Positions 1 through 6,035 of a DNA stretch of 9,393 nucleotides are shown here, piece after piece. Within the stretch, counting starts at the first letter, position 1; each line of letters begins with the position of its first letter. The notes beneath the pieces are model-generated. The model did no database searches and was not told the origin of the DNA. It saw only the letters and a list, made by a program, of their open reading frames with translations. Source of the stretch: CAYQQR01 sp964420035 (GTDB taxonomy: Bacteria; Bacteroidota; Bacteroidia; Bacteroidales; SM23-62); contig CAYQQR010000073.1 in NCBI GenBank assembly GCA_964420035.1, positions 1 to 9,393 of the forward strand, given 5' to 3'. A program made the position numbers and the translations under genes.

Positions 1-64
1 TGAGACAATGAGACAATGAGACAATGAGACAATGAGACAATGAGACAATGAGACCTTGAGACAG
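1..64. repeat. Tandem octamer array (TGAGACAA)n
   Basis: Six perfect copies of TGAGACAA fill positions 1-48, followed by two degenerate units, TGAGACCT (49-56) and TGAGACAG (57-64). The array starts at the first base of the window, so its true length is unknown. The period of 8 is not a multiple of three and each unit carries TGA, so all three plus-strand frames are closed at short intervals and the array is not coding. The same TGAGAC core occurs once at 1549-1554 inside a related repeat, so the array probably arose by slippage on that motif. It lies about 140 bases upstream of the superoxide dismutase start. Confidence 0.95.
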
Positions 65-141
65 ATAGCTTAAGAGACTAAGAGATACAGAGATTAAGAG
101 ATTAAGAGCTAAAGCGCCAAAGAGAAACAGGCGCAGCCGAG
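48..141. repeat. Dispersed purine-rich repeat, copy A
   Basis: This is a degenerate A/G-rich block built from variants of AAGAGCTTAAGAG and AAGAGATTAAGAG, ending in GAAACAGGCGCAGCCGAG (124-141). Positions 48-84 align without gaps to 1549-1585 with 30 of 37 bases identical. The terminal 18 bases match 1721-1738 with one mismatch. No frame gives a plausible protein. The shared order of the left and right parts in copies A and B implies one mobile or recurrent intergenic element rather than random low complexity. Its function is unknown. Confidence 0.75.
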
Positions 142-199
142 AAATGAACATTCCTCCCTCCTGACTGTTACTCATTTGTAATTCAAAAAACACATCTCC

Positions 200-934
200 A
201 TGAACAAAAGAACTTTTCTAAAGACCGGCGCCTTACTGGGTGTTGGCGGTGTATTTGCTTCTGTTTTTCCGGGCAGGGGTTTTGCAGCAGCTTCAAAAAG
301 CTTTGATCTTAAAGAACTTTCCGGCGAAGGGCCCTATGAACTTCCGGAATTGCCCTATGCCTATGATGCCCTTGAGCCTTACATCGATGCCCGTACCATG
401 GAGATACACCATACCAGGCACCACGCGGGCTATACCCGTAAGTTGAATGCAGCAGTGAAAGGGTCGCGTTACGAAGGGGCCGAGATTGAAAAACTGTTTG
501 CTGCCATCTCACAGCATCCCGTTGCCATACGAAACAACGGGGGCGGGTACTGGAACCACAAATTATTCTGGAAATGCATGTCGCCCGACGGGGGCGGGAA
601 ACCGGAAGGAGAACTGCTGTCGGCCCTGGAAAAGCATTTCGGATCCTTTGAAGATTTTGTTGAAAAATTCTCCCAGGCTGCTGGTAGCCGCTTCGGCTCC
701 GGATGGGCCTGGCTGATCGCCCGGGATGGCCGGTTGATGGTCACCGATACACCCAACCAGGACAATCCCCTGATGGATGTGGCTGAGGTCAGGGGCATGC
801 CCCTGCTTGGCCTGGATGTCTGGGAGCATGCTTATTACCTCAATTACCAGAACCGCCGCGGGGATTACATCAAGGCTTTCTGGAACGTGGTGAACTGGGA
901 CTATATCTCGAAACGGTTTTCTAAATACATGTAA
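200..934 (+). CDS. sodA: Exported Mn-type superoxide dismutase (Fe/Mn family)
   Basis: Dismutates superoxide to oxygen and hydrogen peroxide, probably outside the cytoplasm. The 244-residue protein has an N-terminal extension of about 45 residues over usual cytoplasmic family members. That extension reads as a Tat-like signal: NKRTFLK at 2-8 (KR in place of RR), a hydrophobic stretch to about residue 23, and an Ala-rich cleavage region near 29-31. The catalytic domain runs from about 48 to 244. By alignment with the E. coli enzyme the metal ligands are H70, H120, D206 and H210, with gateway residues H74 and Y78. G116 occupies the position where Fe enzymes carry Gln, and Q187 (NQD) is the Mn-type second-shell Gln, so Mn or cambialistic use is favoured. 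The ATG at 200 is the start that yields the complete signal. No strong ribosome site is visible, as is normal in Bacteroidota. The gene converges on the DUF427 gene. Family assignment is very secure; Tat export is inferred. Confidence 0.95.
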   Translation: MNKRTFLKTGALLGVGGVFASVFPGRGFAAASKSFDLKELSGEGPYELPELPYAYDALEPYIDARTMEIHHTRHHAGYTRKLNAAVKGSRYEGAEIEKLFAAISQHPVAIRNNGGGYWNHKLFWKCMSPDGGGKPEGELLSALEKHFGSFEDFVEKFSQAAGSRFGSGWAWLIARDGRLMVTDTPNQDNPLMDVAEVRGMPLLGLDVWEHAYYLNYQNRRGDYIKAFWNVVNWDYISKRFSKYM

Positions 935-936
935 GG

Positions 937-947
937 AATTCAGAATT
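937..947. repeat. AATTCAGAATT motif at gene end, copy 1
   Basis: The 11-mer AATTCAGAATT starts three bases after the superoxide dismutase stop codon and overlaps the DUF427 stop. The identical 11-mer occurs at 9338-9348 at the stop codon of the last gene, where it continues as a tandem TCAGAAT repeat. Two exact copies, both at gene 3' ends, suggest a simple dispersed repeat. AT-rich chance occurrence is possible. Confidence 0.4.
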
Positions 948-1227
948 ACGCTGAAACTTCCACGCCCTTCCAGAATGCCACGTGATCTTTGATCTCGGTG
1001 GCTCCAGATTTGGGTTCGGGGTAAAACCAGGCGGCATCCCTGTTTTCTTCACCGTCGATGTTGATGGTATAGTAGGATGCCCGTCCTTTCCAGGGACAGG
1101 TCGTGTGGGTTTCGCTGGGCACCAGGTATTCCTGCCGGACACTTTCCGGGGGAAAATAGTGGTTTCCTTCCACAACAATGGTGTTGTCGCTTTCTGCAAT
1201 AAGGGTATCGTTCCAAATAGCTTTCAT
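946..1227 (-). CDS. DUF427 family small protein
   Basis: A complete 93-residue DUF427 protein of typical single-domain length. Hallmarks are CPWKGRASYY (44-53), AAWFYPEP (65-72) and HVAFW (82-86) followed by an acidic VEV end. The family is a small, mostly beta, cytoplasmic fold of no established biochemical function; I assign none. The start is ATG at 1227. About 26 bases upstream on the minus strand, TATTTTTTG (1261 to 1253) is a loose match to the Bacteroidota -7 promoter box, and a 12-base palindrome lies further out at 1275-1286. The 3' end faces the superoxide dismutase gene with only 11 intervening bases and no hairpin, so the two transcripts may overlap at their ends. Confidence 0.9.
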   Translation of the reverse strand: MKAIWNDTLIAESDNTIVVEGNHYFPPESVRQEYLVPSETHTTCPWKGRASYYTINIDGEENRDAAWFYPEPKSGATEIKDHVAFWKGVEVSA

Positions 1228-1274
1228 CGTCTTGTTATTTATAACTTTTAAACAAAAAATACGCTTTTTGGTTT

Positions 1275-1286
1275 ACAGGATCCTGT
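1275..1286. promoter_or_regulatory. 12-base palindrome upstream of the DUF427 gene
   Basis: ACAGGATCCTGT is a perfect inverted repeat located 48-59 bases upstream of the DUF427 ATG (minus strand) and at the left edge of the structured intergenic block. Its position would suit an operator for a dimeric regulator. It could equally be the boundary of the neighbouring repeat element. No regulator gene is nearby to test the idea. Confidence 0.3.
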
Positions 1287-1341
1287 CATACCTTAAGAAT
1301 TGAGACTGGCACTAATTTGGACGCGATATAACGCAAACCTG

Positions 1342-1516
1342 GCAAAAGCATTTTCAGCAGTCTCTGCTCTTGCGCCCAAAAGAAAAGCCATTGCCATTTT
1401 CTCAGGCTTTCCTGTGGGCGCTTTTGTTCGGGGTGTTGGATTTCTACCATTATTTGATGCTCTACGAGCATCTCCGTGGAAATTGGGTGGTCGTAGGCCA
1501 CCTAATAATGGTAGAA
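1342..1516. other. Highly structured intergenic element (hairpin chain with three-way junction)
   Basis: Three adjacent folds occupy this gene-free stretch. First, 1342-1350 pairs with 1365-1373 (8 of 9 pairs). Second, GCGCCCA (1372-1378) pairs with TGGGCGC (1415-1421), enclosing AAAGCC (1384-1389) with GGCTTT (1405-1410); it shares two bases with the first, so the two either stack or compete. Third, TTCTACCATTATT (1442-1454) pairs perfectly with AATAATGGTAGAA (1504-1516). It encloses a 7-bp hairpin GATGCTC-TAC-GAGCATC (1456-1472) and a 5-bp hairpin GGTGG/CCACC (1486-1490 with 1498-1502), giving a three-way junction. The open frames here start at TTG or GTG and show no recognisable protein. 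It may be a non-coding RNA, a structured UTR, or a small non-autonomous mobile element. Strand cannot be decided because the pairing works for either. Confidence 0.5.
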
Positions 1517-1548
1517 GAAGTACTGAGAACCACAGAGAAATCGAAGAC

Positions 1549-1738
1549 ATGAGACTTTGAGATCAAGAGCTTAAGAGCCTAAAAGCTAAAGAGCAACAGC
1601 GCTGCAGCGACCCCGAGTACTCGGGGGAGCGAGCAACAATGAGCGAAGCGAATGAGATGCAGCGAGCGCAGGGAGTCCCGAAAAACAGCAAAGCAAGCTT
1701 TGCGTTGTTTTTCGGGACGGGAAACAGGCGAAGCCGAG
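1549..1738. repeat. Dispersed purine-rich repeat, copy B, with palindromic insert
   Basis: The left part (1549-1598) is the A/G-rich AAGAGCTTAAGAGC type and aligns to copy A. The right end (1721-1738) is GAAACAGGCGAAGCCGAG, one mismatch from the end of copy A. Between them, and absent from copy A, lie CGCTGCAGCG (1600-1609, perfect palindrome), CCCCGAGTACTCGGGG (1611-1626, perfect palindrome), a GCGA-rich stretch and the long hairpin at 1675-1718. Copy B therefore looks like the same element carrying an extra palindromic module. It sits between the DUF427 gene and the 3' end of the four-gene operon. Confidence 0.7.
1675..1718 (-). terminator. Long hairpin beyond the four-gene operon, possible bidirectional terminator
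   Basis: GTCCCGAAAAAC (1675-1686) pairs perfectly with GTTTTTCGGGAC (1707-1718). Inside, GCAAAGC (1688-1694) pairs with GCTTTGC (1697-1703) after a two-base bulge, giving about 20 pairs in all. Read on the minus strand, the inner GCAAAGC/GCTTTGC stem is followed by TGTTTTT, and it begins about 50 bases past the VOC gene stop codon, which suits an intrinsic terminator. The T tract is itself part of the outer stem, so termination would compete with the longer fold. The plus strand offers a similar inner stem and T tract. Confidence 0.5.
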
Positions 1739-1753
1739 TAGCAGTGCAGCGAA

Positions 1754-2845
1754 CTACAATTTCACCCGGTTGAAGGACAAGGCCTTTATCATCCAGTTGG
1801 GCAGATTCTTACCGGGCTTTCGTTTTTGCAGGTTGATATACCAGCGCAGCTTCTTGATCAGGGGGATGCGGTGGGTTTCGACGAACTCGATGAGGGTTCC
1901 GTCGGGGTCCTCGACATAGGAGAAATGTCCGGCCGCTTCACCCATATCGAAAGTTTTCTGATACATCTTGTCTGCAGAAGAATCCACCTTGAAGGGAAAA
2001 CCGTTGGATTCACATTCCTTCTTGAGTTGTTTCATGCCGGTGACATCATAACACAGATGGATGAATCCCAGGTCGCCCCAGAACCGGTTTTCGAATATCC
2101 TGCGGGGATTCCTGTCCTTCACCTGTATCAGCTCCATCTGGCTGGGACCGAACAAGCGGCTGAAGGAGCCCCGCCAGTGACGGCTGTGTTTGAGCAGCAC
2201 CCGGCGCATGGTGCGGTCGCCGCCGGAAAGGTCCCTGAGATCATCAAACACTCCTTCTTCATCATAGACCACCTCGTCATAGCCCAGAATGTTGGAGTAA
2301 AGAATCCTGGAACGCTGTATGTCGGTAACGCCGATGATGGCTCCGTAGATGGCCCCCGTGGGTTTTTTTTCATTTTTGAACCAGCCGTTGCCTTCCACCA
2401 TCTGGAAAAGGTTATTGAAGGGGTCGCGGACGAAGAAATATTCCTTTCCCCTGGGATCGGTCCGCAGCTCGCCCGGCCGGGTTCCTTTTTCTTTAAAGAA
2501 ACTATGGGTTTCGCGGACGTCTTTACACTTGATCTTGGCCATATTGATGCCCAGGTCGCCTATATGCATTTCAACACTGGGTGCGCTGGGCTTGCGCTTG
2601 GTATACTGCCAGATTTCCAGTCCTCCTCCTCCTTGCAGGTTCATCGCCAGGGCGGCGTGCCTTTCCTGCGGAACCCCCCCGGTATATTTGAACATCAGGT
2701 TGGCCTTGGCTTTTTCTTCGAATATCCGCACGTCGGTCCCAAAATGATCCTTGTACCAGCGCCACGCTTCCTTCAGGTTGCTGACACCAATACCCATTTG
2801 CTGAATGCCGCTGATGATCTTTTCTCTGAATTCCTGTTTTTTCAT
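1754..2845 (-). CDS. Two-domain VOC (glyoxalase/dioxygenase fold) protein
   Basis: A 363-residue protein with two vicinal-oxygen-chelate modules, about 11-152 and 165-323, then a basic tail. Module 1 shows GIGVSNLKEAWRWYKDHFG (18-36), GLEIWQ (75-80) and RDPFNNLFQMVE (140-151). Module 2 shows IIGVTDIQRSRILYSNILG (170-188), MELIQ (237-241), GFIHLCYDV (260-268) and EDPDGTLIEFVE (312-323). E238, H263 and E320 are plausible metal ligands in module 2. The first-strand His is Gly there, and module 1 has Q16, N101 and Q148 where ligands are usual, so module 1 may be structural. The family includes glyoxalases, ring-cleaving dioxygenases, 4-hydroxyphenylpyruvate dioxygenase and epimerases; I cannot choose among them. 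It is the last gene of the operon, 31 bases after the dehydrogenase. ATG start; no export signal, so cytoplasmic. Confidence 0.85.
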   Translation of the reverse strand: MKKQEFREKIISGIQQMGIGVSNLKEAWRWYKDHFGTDVRIFEEKAKANLMFKYTGGVPQERHAALAMNLQGGGGLEIWQYTKRKPSAPSVEMHIGDLGINMAKIKCKDVRETHSFFKEKGTRPGELRTDPRGKEYFFVRDPFNNLFQMVEGNGWFKNEKKPTGAIYGAIIGVTDIQRSRILYSNILGYDEVVYDEEGVFDDLRDLSGGDRTMRRVLLKHSRHWRGSFSRLFGPSQMELIQVKDRNPRRIFENRFWGDLGFIHLCYDVTGMKQLKKECESNGFPFKVDSSADKMYQKTFDMGEAAGHFSYVEDPDGTLIEFVETHRIPLIKKLRWYINLQKRKPGKNLPNWMIKALSFNRVKL

Positions 2846-2876
2846 TGCTAATTAAAACGCAATACTGAAATTATCA

Positions 2877-3674
2877 TTATACCGGTGATAGCTTTGAAGC
2901 CAGCTTATAGTATAAAAATGGTAAAAACCTACGCAAAAATACCATAATTCTCTCTTTTCTGGCGATCAAAACTTCCTTTTTATTGTGCCTGACCGCCCTG
3001 ATAATTTCGCGGGCCGTTCGATCCACCGGTATTCCTCCCGACTGGCCATGGTCCATGACGCCGTGTTTTTCCCCGTTTTTGTTCAGGGCATTGATGGATA
3101 TATCGGTATGGATCCTGCCGGCAATGACGATGGTGATCCCGATACGGGTCCCGGCCAGCTCGGCCCGCAGGGTGTCGAAAAAGCCCTGAAGGGCATGTTT
3201 GGATGCTGAATAGGCCGATCGCAGCGGAAAACCGAACTTACCCACCACGGAAGAGGTAACCACAATATGGCCATGATTGTTTGCCAGCATCCAGGGCAGT
3301 ACTTTTTTTGTCAGGCTGACGGAACCGAAAAAATTGATCTCCATGATCCGCCGGTCCACTTCCAGCGAGGTTTCGGCAGTGCGAGAGCGCTGACTGACCC
3401 CGCCATTGTTGAACAAGATATCAACCCGGCCGAATTTTTCCTTGACCTCCGCCGCTGCTTTTTCAAGGGAAGCCTCATCGGCCAGGTCCAGGGGGAGCAC
3501 CGTGCAGTGTTCCGGCCGGCCGCTTTCTTTTTTTAACTTTTCCAGTTCATCCCGGTTGCGGGAGGAGAGAATGATCCGGGCTCCCTGCTCCAGGCAAGCT
3601 TTGGCCAGTGCTCTGCCTATCCCTGAGGAGGCACCGGTGATCCATACGATTTGATCCTTGAATTTCAAAACCAC
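2877..3674 (-). CDS. Short-chain dehydrogenase/reductase (SDR), GTG start
   Basis: A 265-residue classical SDR, an NAD(P)-dependent oxidoreductase acting on a hydroxyl/keto group. Visible motifs are the cofactor loop TGASSGIG (13-20), NNGG (89-92, the usual NNAG), N114, S142, Y155 and K159 of the catalytic set (YSASK), and an AG-x-x-x-T segment (185-190) where PG-x-x-x-T is usual. An Arg at 39 after strand 2 would favour NADPH. The C-terminal 25 residues (RIMVFLRRFLPFLYYKL and onward) are basic and hydrophobic, suggesting peripheral membrane contact, which fits a lipid-like substrate. No ATG lies near the 5' end. The GTG at 3674 is 8 bases past the acyltransferase stop, and a TTG two codons on is an alternative. 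The substrate is not determinable. Confidence 0.92.
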   Translation of the reverse strand: MVLKFKDQIVWITGASSGIGRALAKACLEQGARIILSSRNRDELEKLKKESGRPEHCTVLPLDLADEASLEKAAAEVKEKFGRVDILFNNGGVSQRSRTAETSLEVDRRIMEINFFGSVSLTKKVLPWMLANNHGHIVVTSSVVGKFGFPLRSAYSASKHALQGFFDTLRAELAGTRIGITIVIAGRIHTDISINALNKNGEKHGVMDHGQSGGIPVDRTAREIIRAVRHNKKEVLIARKERIMVFLRRFLPFLYYKLASKLSPV

Positions 3675-3682
3675 TGCAGATT

Positions 3683-5062
3683 TTACGGGTACCTGTGTTT
3701 CTGAACAATGCGGTCCAGGCTACCGCAAATTTCAGTATAAAGCTCGTTAATTATTTTTATCCGGGGGTCCTTCTTCCAGCGCAGAAAAGTATGCCTCCAC
3801 TTGGAACGCGCTTTCTTGAACCAGGTATAAGCATCAAAAGTGATCAGCCCGGCAGCGGGCACAACAACCAACAGGCTGAGCCCGATCCACCAGGGATCTA
3901 TCAGGATCATCCCCAGGATGGTCGTCAGCAGGTAATAGGGTGCAAAGACGATGATGCCCAATACAATTTTAAAGGAAGTGACAAACTGGGGATCCTTTAC
4001 TTCGCGGGTCATGCGGATGGGGAGCATATAGGGAATGATGTTTCCCAATAAGCCCGCCAGGTATATGGGCAAACCCAGAAGAAGAACAAGGCTCTCCAGC
4101 AACAGGACCGGAGCATGGAACTTTTCACGCGGTACCATCCAGAGGCGGAAATCCATATCTTCCACAAGCTCTTTTAATTCAGTAAACTGAAGCTTCATCT
4201 CTTTCAGGGTACGCGGATCGGATTCCAGCTCCAGGTCGAGCAAACGGATCATCTCCTTGTCGGTCAGGAATTTATCGTACAGGGACCTCCCCCTGATCTT
4301 CATCTCTTTTCGCATCATATCGTTGCAGAGTGTTCGCAGTCCCATGTATAGCTCATAGAACTCATCTGTATCGATATGGATGGTGATCCGCTTCATCTCC
4401 TCCCGGAGATGGTTCCGGAACCGGTTGACGGTTACGGGCTGGTTTTCCAGGTAATCCCTGTAATAATCCAGAACGTCGATGGCAGGACCATAAATAACGA
4501 GAACCCTGGATCTGAAATTTAAGTAATGGCTGTAGTCTATTCCCACCGGGACGATCTTGACCGTATCCCTGGTGCCTGCCTGCTCTTGTGCCTTAAAGGC
4601 AATACGGAAGATGCCCTTGACCAGGGGCCGGATCCTGCGAATCCCGGCATGACTGCCTTCAGGCATGATGGCGATGCCGTGTTCGCGACTTAAAACCCCG
4701 AGCAGGGTCCGGAAGATCTCTTCATTTTTCCTGACCCCTTCCGCCCCGTCACGGATCCTGTAAATGGGCATGATCTTCAGGAAGCGCAGCATCCTGGCCT
4801 GCCAGGTGACCTTGAAGATGTCGGCGCGGGCCAGGAAAACAATTTGGGGCCACCCGACATTGATCGCAACGGCCAGGGCATCCATCAAGGCAGATTGATG
4901 GTTGAGGGCAAAGATGAGGGGATGCCCGAAGGGGATCTTTTCCTTGCCGATCACCTGCAATTTCTTATAGAAAAAAATATTAAATGCAGGACGGGCCAGC
5001 AGGCTACGGACCAGTTCATATCCCAGGGATCGCTTATCAATATGATCCTTGTTCCCTTTCAT
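3683..5062 (-). CDS. PlsC-type lysophospholipid/glycerolipid acyltransferase with C-terminal membrane extension
   Basis: The PlsC/LPLAT fold transfers an acyl chain to a hydroxyl on a glycerolipid or similar acceptor at the inner membrane. The domain occupies about 35-230: block I NHQSALMD (54-61), block II around RADIFKVTWQARMLRFLKIMPIYR between 79 and 102, block III AIMPEGSH (131-138) and block IV VKIVPVGIDY (168-177). Block I is spaced H-x5-D (H55, D61) rather than the textbook H-x4-D. At 459 residues it is far longer than a minimal PlsC of about 240. A charged, probably helical linker (about 215-305) leads to hydrophobic segments near 317-347, 363-388 and 391-408, then a basic tail. It lies 10 bases after the transporter gene and 8 before the SDR gene. 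1-acylglycerol-3-phosphate acyltransferase is the usual label, but the true acceptor is unknown. Confidence 0.9.
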   Translation of the reverse strand: MKGNKDHIDKRSLGYELVRSLLARPAFNIFFYKKLQVIGKEKIPFGHPLIFALNHQSALMDALAVAINVGWPQIVFLARADIFKVTWQARMLRFLKIMPIYRIRDGAEGVRKNEEIFRTLLGVLSREHGIAIMPEGSHAGIRRIRPLVKGIFRIAFKAQEQAGTRDTVKIVPVGIDYSHYLNFRSRVLVIYGPAIDVLDYYRDYLENQPVTVNRFRNHLREEMKRITIHIDTDEFYELYMGLRTLCNDMMRKEMKIRGRSLYDKFLTDKEMIRLLDLELESDPRTLKEMKLQFTELKELVEDMDFRLWMVPREKFHAPVLLLESLVLLLGLPIYLAGLLGNIIPYMLPIRMTREVKDPQFVTSFKIVLGIIVFAPYYLLTTILGMILIDPWWIGLSLLVVVPAAGLITFDAYTWFKKARSKWRHTFLRWKKDPRIKIINELYTEICGSLDRIVQKHRYP

Positions 5063-5072
5063 ACTGTTTGCA

Positions 5073-6035
5073 TTAGATCTTTTCGTCCTTTATGGGGATG
5101 TGGGAGTAAAACAGGGCCAGTGCCAGTCCGGCCAAAATGTGCCAGATTCCCCACCAGGCAGTTATAAAAGCCATGCCCCCGATATTCAGATCGACCGGAA
5201 ATATTTTGGGATTGAACAGCAGGACCAGTCCCAGCCCCGAATTCTGAATACCCGTTTCAATGGACACCGTCCTTCGGTCCCTTTGCGGCCGTCTGAAGAC
5301 CCGCGCGAAAAAGTAGCCTGCCGACAGGGCCAGGGCATTGTGCAGGAGCACCAGGATGAAAATATACTTTATATGGGCCAGGAAATGCTGGTAGTTATTG
5401 GAGAAGGCCAACACCACGATACCGAAAAAGATCAGGATGGACAGGAACTTGATGGGCCTGACGATCTTTTCCGTGAGTTTTGGAAAGCGCCAGTTGAAGA
5501 GCATGCCCAGGACCAGGGGAATGCCCAGCAGGATGAAGACCGTTTGAAAAACCTGCATCACGTCGATCTCCAGGGGCCGGACCAGCTGTCCGGCATCCAG
5601 CCGGCTGTATATTTCGGTGAACATACCACCCCAGAAGGCAAAGTTCAGGGGGGTAAGCAGGATCGCCATCAGGGTGGCAATGGCCGTAAGGGTTACCGAC
5701 AAGGCAATGTTGCCACGGGCCAGGGAGGAAATGAAGTTGGAGATGTTTCCCCCCGGGCAGGAAGCCACCAGGATCATACCCAGCCCGATGGTCGGGGTAA
5801 TAGAACCACGCATGCTCAGGGCAAAGAGGAAGGTGAGAAAGGGAAGCAGGAAAAACTGGCTGATGAAGCCAAGGATGGTGGACCCTGGATTCAGCACTAC
5901 CTTTTTGAAGTGGGAGAATTTGATCTGAAGGGCCACCCCGAACATGATGAAGGCCAGGGTGATATTCAGGGTAAATAAGCCCTCCTGTGAAAAGTTCAGC
6001 CTGATCTCATCGAGGGTCTGCAGGTGTTCAAGCAT
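5073..6035 (-). CDS. BASS family (bile acid:sodium symporter-like) transporter
   Basis: A 320-residue polytopic inner-membrane protein with about nine to ten hydrophobic helices, the expected size for the BASS/SBF fold. Diagnostic segments are the first crossover region GLGMILVASCPGGNISNFIS (84-103) and the second, SIETGIQNSGLGL (258-270). E260, Q264 and N265 match the conserved sodium-site E-x-G-x-Q-N motif. The family couples Na+ entry to import of organic anions such as bile acids, pyruvate, pantoate or other carboxylates. It is the first gene of the four-gene operon, so the imported or exported compound may feed the SDR, acyltransferase and VOC enzymes. ATG at 6035. The 20-45 bases before it contain a weak hairpin with a nine-T run. 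Family secure, substrate unknown. Confidence 0.92.
   Translation of the reverse strand: MLEHLQTLDEIRLNFSQEGLFTLNITLAFIMFGVALQIKFSHFKKVVLNPGSTILGFISQFFLLPFLTFLFALSMRGSITPTIGLGMILVASCPGGNISNFISSLARGNIALSVTLTAIATLMAILLTPLNFAFWGGMFTEIYSRLDAGQLVRPLEIDVMQVFQTVFILLGIPLVLGMLFNWRFPKLTEKIVRPIKFLSILIFFGIVVLAFSNNYQHFLAHIKYIFILVLLHNALALSAGYFFARVFRRPQRDRRTVSIETGIQNSGLGLVLLFNPKIFPVDLNIGGMAFITAWWGIWHILAGLALALFYSHIPIKDEKI

Noticed and set aside
1..64. CRISPR array
   Set aside because: The unit is 8 bases with no spacers; it is a simple tandem repeat.
1286..1560. Short open frames of 60-86 codons on both strands within the structured block
   Set aside because: They begin at TTG or GTG, overlap one another on both strands, show no known domain, and run through the perfect inverted repeats, so openness is better explained by the structure.
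1600..1718. Integron attC site or replication origin
   Set aside because: No RYYYAAC/GTTRRRY pair in the proper arrangement, no integrase, no dnaA gene or DnaA-box cluster was seen.
1826..2851. A 341-codon open frame on the plus strand antisense to the VOC gene
   Set aside because: It is the mirror of a strongly recognisable VOC protein, and its translation shows no family motif.
5049..5978. A 309-codon plus-strand open frame antisense to the BASS transporter
   Set aside because: Its composition (rich in Gln, Gly, Asp, Lys) is the reverse-complement image of a membrane protein; the transporter frame has clear family motifs and operon spacing.
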